Shown here piece by piece: positions 13,358 to 23,448 of a stretch of DNA of 64,000 nucleotides. Below the pieces are notes generated by a model that worked only from the letters and a program-made list of their open reading frames with translations, did not search any database and was not told the origin of the DNA. The stretch is from contig NC_060900.1 of assembly GCF_014805685.1 (NCBI RefSeq), forward strand, positions 9,225,450-9,289,449. Direction: 5' to 3'. Position 1 is the stretch's first letter. Each line of letters opens with the position of its first letter. The position numbers and the translations under genes are program-made. The stretch comes from Silurus meridionalis. Its lineage: Eukaryota > Chordata > Actinopteri > Siluriformes > Siluridae.

Positions 13358-13552
13358 ATGCACACTACAACCAGCGCGTCAGCCTTAAATATATCCTCCT
13401 GCGGAAATGCTGCACCGTATTTGGTCTGGTATGGCATCCAAAACTAAACGACATAGATCGCTTCATCTTAAAACGGTTTTGGAGGATCCGTGTACAGCGA
13501 TACAGTAAACCGTAGAGCACACAGAGAAGAATATGAATGGCATGCAAAGCAT

Positions 13553-13640
13553 ACACACGTGCGCGTGCGCGCGCGCACACGCATACAGTACACGCACAAT
13601 CTCACACAAAAATACACACACAAACACACACACACACTTC
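13553..13640. repeat. Alternating purine-pyrimidine tract (CA/CG)
   Basis: ACACACGTGCGCGTGCGCGC and the following bases form an almost unbroken alternating tract to about 13587, then imperfect CA repeats to about 13637. Such sequence can adopt Z-DNA. It lies within 300 bp of the first coding exon. Confidence 0.85.
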
Positions 13641-13864
13641 GACGACGACGAGTGAGGGCGTTGCGCGAGCGTAATTCACTACTGAGAGCAGAAAACAAGG
13701 ACACGTCGCGCTTTGGTGAACCTAAACCTACATGCACACATTATGACTAGTGCGTGAGGCTGTAGCTTCAAGGCCTTTTAATCAACGTTACAACCATACA
13801 CAATTGTGTTTTTTGCCAGTCCTACATCGGTCTTAACGTTAACAGTGCATGGTTCAGACTTTAC

Positions 13865-14034
13865 CTGTTCATCACCGCCCCACTTCCCATAACAGCTCCA
13901 CCACCGGCAGCAGCGCCATTCACGGGCTTGATATGATGTCCAGGGCTCGGTGATGCTGAAACGGGTCCTAGAGCTCCAGCTACACCGAGCACAGAGCTTC
14001 CTTCCCCTCCTTCGAGGCTGGCTTCGTTCCCCAT
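13865..14034 (-). CDS. bsn: Bassoon-like presynaptic scaffold protein, first coding exon
   Basis: The minus strand has an ATG at 14034 in a good Kozak context (GCG before, G after). It encodes 56 residues beginning MGNEASLEGG, then stops at a consensus donor (AACAG/GTAAAG) after 13865, leaving phase 2. MGNE-SLEGG is the myristoylatable start shared by the active-zone proteins Bassoon and Piccolo, which anchor vesicle clusters at the presynaptic cytomatrix. The exon is Gly/Ala/Pro-rich with an IKPVNG-AAAGGG segment that aligns by eye with the Bassoon KPPSAPAGGG region. Piccolo's MEADLSQLSEEERR helix is absent, which is why Bassoon is preferred. The remaining exons lie left of the window, so intron 1 is at least 13.86 kb. 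Piccolo remains an alternative. Confidence 0.68.
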
Positions 14035-14330
14035 CGCCTTTTTATTTTATTATTTAAAACGACCGAATATCTCAAGCTTTTTACGGTTCTGCGTAGTATT
14101 CCGTAAAAAGAAAAGGGAAAAGAGAGAGAAAAAAAATTGCGGACTCAAATAGGATGCTCTTCTTCCGCCATCATCCTCACGCTCTGAGTCTGAGCTGGTG
14201 CTGAGCGCGTGAGCTGGAGGAGGGAGCGAGAGATGAGCACGCGCAGCTGACGCGCATCCTCCACAACGCACAGGCGTGCGCACTCGCGCCATATGCACAC
14301 GCCTTTTGCCGCTGAGATGGAGGAAGAGAA

Positions 14331-15090
14331 TCTAGTTTATACGTTACGTGGCAAAGACAAGTGCACGAAAATTAAATGAACAACATGAAAAACATCGCGA
14401 AAGATATACCGGTAGCTTACTGATTGGAGAGAGGTTATTCATCTAAACAGACTTTTATAATAATTACAAAAAAAGTCTCAACGCAAAATGTCATTTTGCG
14501 AATAGTTGTAAACATTTCCCCAGTAAAAGCATTTAAAAAGGAAAACCTCTACATCTGACTAGCAAACTGTTTTCTCTGTATCAGAGAGGTAATGTTTTAA
14601 ACGTATACATTATTAACCAATGTGGGAAGTGTTTAGCCCATACAACATTCCAGTCAAGGCAAAACGATTAGATGAGCACAAGAGTATACATTTGGGGTTT
14701 CCTTTTTGTTTTTAAATTCTATAATTTGGCGTTGAAGCATGCAATAAAAAAAATGATTTAAAGGACAACAGCCTAGTTTTATTATGGATATAACCATGTA
14801 TTTAACCATGCTGATGCATTAATAGTGTAATGTCACAACAGTGAAAGGTAAGTTATGGTAAACAGCAATGTTTTCTTTTCAAGCCATTCAGGGATTACCA
14901 TATGAAACAATGATTTTCCCTCCAGGCAGATACTAGACCATTGAACAGGTTTGTTTTCTGCAGCAAACTGCACTCCCCAAGGCTAAAGCATGAAATGACA
15001 AAACACCTCTAAATATAGGGCTGCAAAGTCTTCAAACTAAAAAGGTGGATTCAGGGGGTTTAGCATGTTTGTTGATTAAAACTATATAGC
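14331..15090. other. Upstream flank, nothing recognised
   Basis: AT-rich intergenic sequence between the promoter and a MITE; no coding or repeat family identified. Confidence 0.4.
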
Positions 15091-15092
15091 TA

Positions 15093-15555
15093 CACTACAT
15101 GGACAAATGTTTGTGGACACCTGATTATAAGATGCATGCTTTTTCAACATCCCATTTCACAATTAGTCTCATTTGCAGATATAATAACCTGCACTATTCT
15201 GGGGAGATGTTCCACCAGATTTTGAAGTGTGGTTGCAAATCTGCACTACTTCAGCAAAAAGGGCATTAGTATATTCAGGTACTGGTGTAAGGTGAGGAGG
15301 GCTCGGGTGTGGTCAGTGTTCCAACTCAACCCAAAGGTGTTTAATAGTGTTGAGGTCAGATCTTTATAGCAGGCCATTAAAGCAAGTCATGCTGGAACAG
15401 ATTTAAGTCTTCTTTTTTAAGTGAAAGAATAATGTGATGCTACACATAAAGCCATCCTATACAATTATATGCTTCCAGCAATGTGGTAACAGTTTGGGGA
15501 AGAACTACATATGGTTGGAAAAGTCAGATGTCCCAATGCATTTGTCTATATAGTT
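15093..15555. mobile_element. Tc1-type MITE (CACTACATGGACAAA ends)
   Basis: Flanked by TA. The left end reads CACTACATGGACAAATG and the right end TTTGTCTATATAGT, imperfect inverted repeats of a common fish family. Internal text such as GTGAGGAGGGCTCGGGTGTGG and CAACCCAAAGGTGTTTAATAG is typical of the family's antisense body. No transposase frame remains. Confidence 0.8.
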
Positions 15556-15579
15556 TATATCAGTCCTTATATTTAGGAT

Positions 15580-16822
15580 TAGTGCAAAGTATTCAGACCC
15601 CCTACAAGTTTTTTTTATTTTGTTATGTTGCATCCTAATACTACAATTGTTTAAACTAATTTTTTCTCATTAATCTACACTCATTACCCCATACCTACAA
15701 AGTGAAAACAGAATTCTTGACATTTTTTTTAAATATAACATTAATACAAAAATAAAATAAAATAAAAAATGAAAATTCACATCTGCATAAGTATTCTGGT
15801 GCTTTACTAGCGCTTGGTCAAGGCACCATTGGCAATAATTAAAGCCTCAAGCCTTTTTGGGTATGATGCAACAATCTTTGCACACCAGGATTGAAAGATT
15901 TTTTGCTATTCTCCATGGCAAATCCTCTCAAGGTGTATCAGGTTGCATGGGGACCATTATTGGACAGTCACTTTCAGGTCTCTCCAGGGATGTTCAATAA
16001 GGTTCAAGTTAGGGCTCTTGCTGGGCCACTGTAGGACATTTTCAGTGTTGTTCCTAAGCCACTCCTGTGTTGTCGTGGCTGTGTGCTTAATGAGAATATA
16101 TCTGTACTTTGCTCCAGTCAGCATTCCCTTAAACCTGACCACAGGCTTCCATCTAGCCACTCTGCCATAAAGCACAAATTAGTGGTGGGCTGCAACGATG
16201 GTTGTCTTTCTGGCACTTCTCCACACAGGATCTCTGGAATTTAGTCAGAGTAATCATCAGGTTCTTGGTCACTCCTCTTACTAAGGCCCTTCTTTCCCAA
16301 TTGCTCAGATTGGCCAGGCAACCAGCTCTGGGAAGAGTCCTGGTTGTGCCAGACTTCTCTCATTTGCTCTTGGGAATATTCAGTGCAGCAGTAATTTTTT
16401 GTAGCCTTCACCAGATTTGTGTCTTGCAACAATCTTGTCTCTAAGCTTTGCAAGCAGTTTCTTTGACCTCATGGCTTTTGGTTTTATGCATTGTCAGCTG
16501 TAAAGTTTTCTATAGAGAGGTGCCCGCCTTTCCAAATCATGTCCAATCAATAACCTTTACACAGGTAAGCTCAGGTCAAGGTGTAGAAACATCCAAGCAA
16601 TGATCAAAATAATTGTGGTCTGAATACTTATGTACAAGCAATATTTAAATGAATGAAAATAAAATAAAATGAAATAAATAAAAGACATTTCTAGAATTTT
16701 GTTTTCACTATGTCATTATGGGTTCTGAGTGTAGATGATGAGAAAAATAAATGTATGTTTGCTGTATCAGTCTGCAAAATAAAAAAAAATAAAAAAAAAG
16801 TGAATACCTTATGAATGCACTG
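15580..16822 (-). mobile_element. Tc1-like transposon, transposase on minus strand, degenerate
   Basis: Inverted arms of about 150 bp: AGTGCAAAGTATTCAGACCC on the left and AAGGTATTCAC on the complementary right end, each followed by diverged copies of CATTATCTACACTCA-type sequence. Between them the minus strand reads as a Tc1 transposase. Confidence 0.85.
15957..16175 (-). pseudogene. Tc1 transposase, C-terminal catalytic fragment
   Basis: The longest intact frame of the element, 72 residues. It holds WPSKSPNLNLIEHPWRDLK, the conserved end of the Tc1/mariner DDE domain that supplies the third catalytic acid (normally WPSQSPDLNPIE-W). The start of the catalytic domain and the DNA-binding region survive only in broken frames at 16200-16480, so no active enzyme is expected. 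A cut-and-paste transposase that inserted at TA would have been the ancestral product. Confidence 0.85.
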
Positions 16823-17321
16823 TGAGCATGGTTCTGGCTCTGAAAGTGAAGCTTTAATGTTTTTTACTACTAGAGTGTGCATTTTGCTGGACTAGGCACT
16901 TTCAACATTGGCTTAACACACTTGTTCTATAAGATGGATATAATTAAAGTACATTAGTAACTAGAATGCATTCAAGGAGATTAAATTTAAGCATCTGCCA
17001 ACAAACTACTCTATTTTATAATGTTAAAAGTTGTGTCCAAAGTGTGACTGAAGAGCTGGGGGTTGCTATAACTTGGGATCTGATTGTACCAAAATGTATT
17101 AATGCGGAGTAGTGTGTTTATATTGTAATTTTACCATCCTACCCTTGATCCATTATGCAGCTGCAAAATCCGTTTTTCAAGAATAGGCATCCAATAAAAA
17201 ATTTGTTGGCCTCACCCTGAAACTACCAGTAATTAAAAAAAATTATTCTCGTGATCTTCATTCCTCTGATGTTGACTGACATAAAAAGACTGAGAGACTT
17301 CTGTGACTTAATTATATAAAA
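16823..17321. other. Intergenic, nothing recognised
   Basis: AT-rich sequence between a Tc1-like copy and a SINE. Confidence 0.4.
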
Positions 17322-17522
17322 CTTTCTTTCGGCTTTTCCTATCAGGGGTCGCCACAGTGGATCCTCCACACGTTAGATGTGGCATATGATTTTACGCTGG
17401 ATGCCCTCCCTAACGCAACCCTCCCCATTTATCCGGGCTTGGGACCGGCACTAAGAGTGGCTGGGGATGGTTCCCTGACCGGGGATCGAACCCGGGCCGC
17501 ACCGGTGAGAGCACCGCATCCA
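17322..17522 (-). repeat. tRNA-headed SINE with RTE-type tail, 5' truncated
   Basis: On the minus strand a B-box-like GGGTTCGATCCCCGG lies at about 17481-17495, followed by a GGAACCATCCCCAGCC body and the tail CTGTGGCGACCCCTGATAGG near 17341-17360. The same tail ends the RTE LINE at 17826, so the SINE probably uses its machinery. Confidence 0.8.
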
Positions 17523-17825
17523 AAATAGATATAGTCACATAATAACAGTTAGATAAAACTGTAATCTTTTAACTTTTCCGTTAGCATGTAAGAAAAGTTA
17601 TATTGATATATTTCCCAGGATGGGAAATTCTCTCTGGTTGGGATTGAAAATGAAATTCTACATTTGCCTTTGATTCAATTTAGAGTTGCACACAGGTAAA
17701 ACAAAAACAATATAGTGTCACAGCTGCAACAGTTGCAGCACATTGCCACTGGCTCAGGTTGTTGTTGGAAAAGTTGCCAAATTTGCCATTTTGCATTTTG
17801 ATTTTAAATTGTATTTTGTCAGTCT
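17523..17825. other. Intergenic, nothing recognised
   Basis: Short AT-rich spacer between the SINE and the LINE 3' end. Confidence 0.4.
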
Positions 17826-19262
17826 TCTTCTTTTTCTTTCGGCTTCTCCCATTAGGGGTCGCCACAGCGGATCATCCAACTCCATACACCCTGTCCTGTA
17901 CATCTGCCTCTTTCACCCCAACCACCTGCATGTCTTCCCTCACCACACCATAAACCTCCTCTTTGGCCTTCCTCCTTTTCTCCCTCCTAGTGGCTCCATT
18001 CTCAGCACCGATATACCCCATGTCCCTCCTCTGCACATGTCCAAATAATCTCAATTAAGCTTCCCTCACCTTGTCTCAAAACGTCATATATGCGCTGTAC
18101 CTCTAAGAAACTCCTTTATAATCCTGTCCATCATCGTCACTCCCAACGAAAACCACAACATCTTCAGCTCTGCTACCTCTAGCTCCTGTCTTTTATTCAA
18201 TGCCACTGTCTCTAAACCATACAACATAGCAGGTTTTACCACAGTACTCTAAACTTTCCCTTTCATCTCACAGATACCCTTCTATCACAAATCACTCCTG
18301 CCACTCTTCTCCACCCACCCCACCATGCCTGCACTCTTCTTCAATTCTATATTACACTCTCCATTACATTGCACTGTTGTTAGCAGGTACCTGAACTCGT
18401 CCACCTTCTCCACCTCTTCTCCCTGCAACCGCACTACTCCACTGCCTTTCCTCTCATTCACACACGTTTCATTCCCCTTCTCTCTCGCACATATCTCCAC
18501 CTCTCCAGGTTCTTTTTAACCTGTTCCCTACTCTCACCACAAATAACAATATCATCCGCAAACATCATGGTCCACGGAGACTCCTGTCTGACCTCGTCCG
18601 TCAACCTGTCCATCAACACTGCAAACAAGAAATCCTTGATGCAGTCCAACATCTACCTTGAACCAGTCTGTCGTTCCTACTGCACACTTCACTGCTCTCA
18701 CACTGTCCTCATACATGTCCTGCACCACCCTCACATAGCACACCTGACTTCCTCATACAATACCTAAAACCATATCTAAATCCACAAACACACAATACAA
18801 CTCCTTCTGACTTCTCCATCAACATTCTCAAAGCAAATAATCTGTGGTGCTCTTCCTCGGCATAAAACCATACTGCTGCTCACAGATGGTCACCTGTTCT
18901 CTCAGCCTGGCTTCCACTACTCTTTCCCATAACTTCATGGTGTGACTGATCAACTTTATTCCCTTGTAGTTACTGCAGGTCTGCACATCTTTCTTATTCT
19001 TAAAGATTGGTACCAGCACACTCCTTCTCCAATCCTCAGGCATCCTCTCACCTTCCAAAATCCTGTAAACAATCTTGTTAAAAACTCCACTGCCATCTCT
19101 CCTAAACATCTCCATGCTTCTACCGGTATGTCATCGGCTACTACCGACTTTTCCACTTCATACTCTTAATCGCTGCTCTCACTTCCTCCTTACTAATCCT
19201 ATCCACTTCCTGCTTTGCCATCTTCACACCATCCAAGCTTCTCTCTCTCTCTCTCTCTCATT
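17826..19262 (-). pseudogene. RTE-type LINE, reverse transcriptase to 3' end (left part)
   Basis: Minus-strand frames give recognisable reverse transcriptase segments: ERMPEDWRRSVLVPIFKNK and QQYGFMPRKSTTDYLL around 18830-19090, MYEDSVRAVKCAVGTTDWFK near 18650-18720, FADDIVICGESREQ (FADD catalytic box) near 18520-18560, and a C-terminal RLFGHVQRRDMGYIG near 18010-18050. The 3' end is a TTAGGGGTCGCCACAGCGGA-type tail and a poly-pyrimidine stretch at 17826-17845. Many frameshifts show it is dead. It continues at 23049-23448; the Gmr1-like element lies between. The enzyme would have copied LINE RNA at nicked target DNA. Confidence 0.88.
19243..19260. repeat. (CT)n run
   Basis: Short CT run inside the LINE; the equivalent place in the second LINE copy (36615-36630) has imperfect AGAGAG. 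Confidence 0.85.
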
Positions 19263-19270
19263 TCACTCAT

Positions 19271-19320
19271 TGTTACAACCCTAGGTAGCCCCATGTCCAT
19301 ATTGGTGTTTCTGTATGTGT
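19271..19320 (+). repeat. 5' LTR remnant of the Gmr1-like element
   Basis: Fifty bases match the start of the 3' LTR with one or two differences. After TGTATGTGTG the match ends and internal sequence begins, so the rest of the LTR and primer site are deleted. Confidence 0.85.
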
Positions 19321-19631
19321 GCTTTGTGTGCAGGTCCGATCCACCCCAGAGTTTGAGGCCTGCCCTAGTCTGGCTGATCCCACCTCCTTCACGATGACAT
19401 CATCCACCAGTTTCCTATCTAAGGAGGAAGAAGTGAAGCAATCGTGAAGGGTCGTTTTGGTGTTCGGGGTATAGCTTTGTTGTTGATGTTAGTGATTTTG
19501 ACCTTACTGACTTTGAGCCTGTTTTTGCCCCTTGGATTGCTGTTGTTTGTATATATATTTTTTGTAACATTCTAGGGAATGACGTAGCTGGAACTAGGGT
19601 CGTCTCCTTACCTGAAGAAGTTTCAGAGCCT

Positions 19632-20156
19632 GTGAGTGTTTCCTCTGCACCTAATGACATGCACTCCTCCATGTTCCCTGTTTGTGTGTTGACATGGGCC
19701 CAACAAAGAAAATTGGTTGATGTGGTTGATCTTTCGGTGTCTTTCCTGTCTCAAGAGGAGCCAGTTGAAGAGTCTAGCAAACAGCTTGATGTGTTGCATG
19801 AGCGATGTCCTGATCAGGGCTTTGAGATAGACCAACCAGTGACGTGTGACCAGTTAGTGGTTGCTCAGAAATCTGACCCTTCATTAACACAGTGTTTTGA
19901 GTTGGCAGCAAATCAATCTAGTTCCGAGAGGTAACAGGCAATGTATTGTATTGAAGATGGGGTGCTGATAAGGAAATGGTCCCCTGTCAGTCCCGATGAT
20001 CATTGGTTGGAAGCACTTCAGCTTGTGGTTCCTTGTTTATTTCAAAAGCAAGTTCTTAGATTGGCTCATGATCATCCTTGTTCAGGACATACAGAAATTC
20101 GCAAAACCTATCAGCATGTCTTGCGTTATTTTTTTCTGGCCTGGTATTTAGAGTGA
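19632..20156 (+). pseudogene. Integrase zinc-binding (H2C2) region of Gmr1-like pol
   Basis: Two adjacent frames, broken by a stop at 19932-19934. The first ends with DQLVVAQKSDPSLTQCFELA, a linker typical of these elements just before the integrase. The second holds LRLAHDHPCSGHTEIRKTY, the HH half of the zinc finger; the CC half (CRTCHTCQIVGKPNQ-like) follows in another frame at 20165-20215. It would have bound LTR ends. Upstream protease and gag are not recognisable. Confidence 0.8.
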
Positions 20157-20240
20157 TGTTATAAGGTACTGCACGACCTGTCATACCTGTCAGATAGTTG
20201 GCAAACCTAACCAAGTTGTTCCGCCTGTTCCCCTACCCCA

Positions 20241-20793
20241 TTGTGGTCAGCACAGACCCACTCTGGTAACTGTTATTTGTTAACTGTCATGTGTGCTGCC
20301 ACACGGTTCCCTGAAGCGTTTCCCATGCGCACACTTAAATCAAAAGCAGTGGTTAAAGCTCTCATTAAGTTTTTTACTACTTTGGACTCCCGAGGTATGT
20401 ACAAACCGATCGTGGGACAAACTTTACATCACGGTTGTTCTCACAAGTAATGTGTGTGTTGCAGATTTCCCACCAGTGTTCGAGTGCTTATCATCCAGAG
20501 TCACAGGGCGCCTTGGAGTGCTCTTACCTTCTGTGTTGAATCGGGTAAAGATTGGGATGAGGGGGTGCCTCTTTTACTGTTTGCTGTTTGTGGTACAAGA
20601 ATCTCTTGGCTTTAGCCCATTGGACCTTTTGTTTGGTCACACTGTGAGGGGTCCCTTAAAAGCATTGCAGGAACAGTGGTTGGCAAAGGGTCCTCCTCCT
20701 CTGGGAAAGACCATTTTAAAGGATGTTCGACTTCTTCGTGAGCGTTTGCAGTTAGCAAGGGAAAAGGCACGCATTGCTCTCGGTTCTTCCTAA
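20241..20793 (+). pseudogene. Integrase catalytic core and C-terminal part, Gmr1-like
   Basis: The frame at 20241 contains SGNCYLLTVMCAATRFPEAF, the conserved start of the retroviral-type integrase core. The frame that ends at 20793 contains QESLGFSPLDLLFGHTVRGP, the post-core motif of fish Gypsy integrases. Between them (about 20385-20560) the catalytic D-E portion is damaged by a frame change and apparent deletion. The enzyme joined element cDNA to chromosomal DNA. Confidence 0.82.
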
Positions 20794-20799
20794 GATGCG

Positions 20800-21081
20800 A
20801 TGAAAAAGCGGTATGATCGTAAGGCTGTCTTATGCTCCTTTTGTATTGGAGATTTGGTATTGGCCTTATTACCTGTGCCAGGATCGTCTCTCCAGACACG
20901 GTTTGTGAAGCCTTACAAGGTAAAGCAAAAATTGAGTCCAACTAATTATGTTCTTAGCACACCTGGACGTAGAAGTAGTACCCGTGTGTGTCATATTAAC
21001 CTGTTAAAAAAGTATCATGCTCGTAATTCCAAACCGACTCCAACCATAGTACCAGTGGTTACTGTTTCAGTGGACGGGTGA
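20800..21081 (+). pseudogene. Integrase C-terminal DNA-binding domain, Gmr1-like
   Basis: A 93-residue frame begins KKRYDRKAV and contains GDLVLALLPVPGSSLQ and RVCHINLLKKYHAR, the small SH3-like barrel found at the end of Gypsy integrases. A stop at 21079 separates it from the reverse transcriptase. In an intact element it would read straight into the RT without a stop, which shows the INT-RT order directly. Confidence 0.82.
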
Positions 21082-21138
21082 ATTTCTCCTGCTGAGTTCT
21101 CCCCTGAGGTTGATGAGTTACACCTTGGTAGAAACTGC

Positions 21139-21955
21139 ATGTCTTCTCTTCACTTACCCAACTCTGAGGCCTTGGAGCGGTTGTCAGAGAAGTTGGAAGG
21201 GTTGCCCCCATTGTTCCAGAAAGACATTAAGGAGCTAATAAGCAAGTTTCCTAAATTGTTTGCTGGTGTGCCGTCCCATACTAATGTTTTAGAACATGAC
21301 ATTGATGTTGGTGGTCATGAATTGATTAGACAACACCCGTATCGCGCAAGTCCTACTAAGCGAGCAATTATGAAGCAGGAAACAGATCATCTATTAGAAA
21401 ATGGTTTAGCTGTTCCGAGTGTAAGTCCCTGGTGCTCCCCTTGCCTGTTGGTACCAAAAGCTGATGATTCTGTTCGTTTCTGTACAGATTTTCAAAAGGC
21501 TGTGACAGCCTGATTCGTTTCCTCTTCCACTGATGGAAGATTGTGTTGATTCTGTTGGTGCATCTAAATTCACTACTAAGTTGGATCTCCTTAAGGGTTA
21601 TTGGCAGGTTCCCCTTTCCCATCGTGCAGCTGAGAGCTCTGCCTTCGCCACACCAGACAATTTTCTTCAGTATACCGTGATGGTGTTTGGCCTTCGTAAT
21701 GCACCAGCGACCTTCCAGTGGTTAATGAATAGAGTCCTGGGGGATGTTTCGAACTGTGCTGCTTACCTAGATGATGTTATCTATTCAGATACCTGGAAAC
21801 GACACTTGGAAAAACTAGAACTAGTCTTTACACATCTTTCAAATGCGTCTTTAGTTTTAAATTTGGACAAATGTGAGTTTGGCAAAGGAGTTGTGTCATA
21901 TTTGGGTAAACAGGTAGGACATGGTATAGTGAAGCTGTTAAGTACAAAGGTTTAG
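21139..21955 (+). pseudogene. Reverse transcriptase, Gmr1-like
   Basis: Two frames joined near 21510. The first holds TNVLEHDIDVGGHELIRQHP and LLENGLAVPSVSPWCSPCLL, the RT N-terminus with fingers. The second holds TKLDLLKGYWQVPLSHRAAE and NCAAYLDDVIYSDTW with the YLDD catalytic box at about 21770, and ends at a stop at 21953. RFCTDFQKA-VTA followed by TGA at 21511 is a nonsense mutation. The fingers, palm and YLDD box are largely preserved, so decay is moderate. Confidence 0.88.
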
Positions 21956-21964
21956 GCAATATGC

Positions 21965-22552
21965 ATGTTCCCAGCTCCTAAGACAAGGCGTGAACTCTGT
22001 CGATTTTTAGGAATGGCTGGATATTACTGGTGTTTCTGTAAAAAAGTGGTTTTGCACCTTACCAATTTATTACGGAAATGTGTTTCATTCAAGCGGTCCC
22101 AAGAGTGTCAGTCAGCCTTTGAGGCAGTTAAACTCTTCCTGACTAGCTCCCCAGTTCTGTCTGCTCCAGACCTTTGCAGACCATTTAAGTTGGAGGTTGA
22201 TGCCAGTAACACAGGTGCAGGAGCGGTGCTTCTACAAGAGGATGATCAGGGGATAGAAGACCCTGTTTGTTACTTCTCAAAGAAGTTTTTAAAACACCAG
22301 CTTAACTATAGCACAATTGAAAAGAAAGCTCTTGCTTTGCTGTTAGCCATCCAACACTTTGAAGTGTACCTTGGTGATTGTCTTACTCCTGTTCACGTTG
22401 TAATTAACCCCCAACCCCCTAGTGTTCTTGAACCGCATGTGTAATAACAATCAGCGGTTAATGTGCTGGTCTCTCATTATACAAGGATTTAACTTAGTGA
22501 TTAGCCATAAAAAGGGAAAACTAAATGTTTTAGCTGACACCTTGTCCCATGG
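21965..22552 (+). pseudogene. Connection and RNase H domain, Gmr1-like
   Basis: The 159-residue frame contains RRELCRFLGMAGYYW (connection), then FKLEVDASNTGAGAVLLQED (first catalytic Asp), CYFSKKFLKHQLNYSTIEKK (Glu) and HFEVYLGDCLTPVHVV where the TDH motif should follow. That motif is lost in a small deletion near 22400. The end of the domain (HKKGKLNVLADTLSHG) is readable in another frame at 22505-22552, just before the polypurine tract. Confidence 0.85.
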
Positions 22553-22631
22553 TTAGAGGGGATTAAGGGTTGTTTTTTTTTTTGTTTTTTTTATTAGGTT
22601 TTTTTATTGTGAACCCAGTGGGTTCACACTT

Positions 22632-23048
22632 AGGTGGGGGGGCGTTACAACCCTAGGTAGCCCCATGTCCATATCGGTGTTTCTGTATGTGTGATTTTTA
22701 TATTGTAATATATTTGAGCACTGTACATATTTATTTCACTGGCATTAGGGGTGTGGCTGCCATTTACTTTGGGTGAGGAATTGTTTTGTCTTTGTTTTTG
22801 TAGCAGGGAGTTAGGGAAGCTGTTTGTAGTTTCCTTTTCTTTGTTTTCAGGAAAAGTAGCTTCCTCAAAATAATCCTTTTTTGTTTATTATTTTGGCCTT
22901 GGCCGACCCTGAAGACAAGTCTGTAAGTTTTTATGTACATATATTCAAGTGTTACAATATACCAACACCTGTGTAGCAAACACTTTTGTGGTGTGTTTGG
23001 GTTGCTGCTTTTGTAAGATCCATTCTTTTGAATCACTAGCTAAATCCA
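22632..23048 (+). repeat. Polypurine tract and 3' LTR of the Gmr1-like element
   Basis: AGGTGGGGGGG at 22632-22642 primes plus-strand synthesis. The LTR follows from 22643 and ends near 23048, where sequence homologous to the RTE LINE (CCACCATCTAATGCTGCC) resumes. About 400 bp; the true end could differ by a few bases. Confidence 0.75.
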
Positions 23049-23448
23049 CCATCTAATGCTGCCTAGCTACACTGGCCCCTGCCAAGACCTTACAGTCTCC
23101 AATCTCTTTCAGGTTGCATCTCCTGCATAGAACATAGTTCACATGTGTGCACCTTCCTCCCCTCTTATACATCACCCTATGCTCCCCCTTCTTCTTAAAA
23201 TAAGTGTTCACCACTTCAATTTCCATCCTTTTAGCAAAATCTACCACCATCTCCCCTTCCACATTACTCTCCTTAAGGCCATACCCACCCATCACCTCCT
23301 CATCACTTCTGTTCCCGTCACCAACATGCCCATTAAAGTCTGCCCCAATCACCAATGGTTCATTCCTAGGTACACCTTCTACCACTTTATCTAACTCACA
23401 CCAGAATATTTCCTTCTCCTTCATCTCACAACCCACTTGTGGAGCATT
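23049..23448 (-). pseudogene. RTE-type LINE, endonuclease part (right part)
   Basis: The minus-strand frame 23436-23053 includes PLVIGADFNGHVGDGNRSDE, EMVVDFAKRMEIEVVNTYF and the VNYVLCRRCNLKEIG segment, all from the apurinic-type endonuclease of fish RTE LINEs (database entries often call it craniofacial development protein 2-like). The LINE is 5' truncated near 23448. It is the upstream half of the element at 17826-19262. Typical catalytic residues of the fold (GADFN, the Asp-Asn pair) are visible, but the protein is truncated at both sides. Confidence 0.87.

Larger units (their letters stand above)
12700..14330 (-). promoter_or_regulatory. CpG-rich promoter region of the Bassoon-like gene
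   Basis: CpG density rises at 12730-12880, 13360-13720 and especially 13880-14300, in contrast with the AT-rich flanks. The last block overlaps the first coding exon and its presumed 5' untranslated region (14035 upwards). No TATA box was identified. The extent is judged by eye; a CpG observed/expected plot and fish CAGE or H3K4me3 data would define it. Confidence 0.55.
19271..23048 (+). mobile_element. Gmr1-like Gypsy retrotransposon (integrase before reverse transcriptase)
   Basis: Terminal repeats begin TGTTACAACCCTAGGTAG at 19271 and CGTTACAACCCTAGG at 22643. The order of coding pieces is integrase (19.9-21.1 kb), reverse transcriptase (21.1-21.95 kb), RNase H (22.0-22.55 kb), polypurine tract (22632-22642), 3' LTR. 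Ordinary Gypsy elements place integrase last; the reversed order is the hallmark of the Gmr1 group described from cod and other fish. Only about 50 bp of the 5' LTR remains and no gag is seen, so it is a deleted copy. It interrupts an RTE LINE, with about 200 bp of LINE missing at the junction when compared with the copy at 35.9-38.1 kb. Confidence 0.88.

Noticed and set aside
13490..13750. 86-residue frame downstream of the Bassoon-like exon
   Set aside because: Made of CA/CG repeats; no similarity to a protein and it is on the opposite strand to the gene.
13865..14034. Piccolo as the identity of the first exon
   Set aside because: The conserved MEADLSQLSEEERR helix of Piccolo is absent within 56 residues and the Gly-rich segment fits Bassoon better; not fully excluded.
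17322..17522. tRNA gene suggested by B-box-like GGTTCGATCCC
   Set aside because: It is the head of a SINE followed by SINE body and LINE-type tail; no cloverleaf was found.
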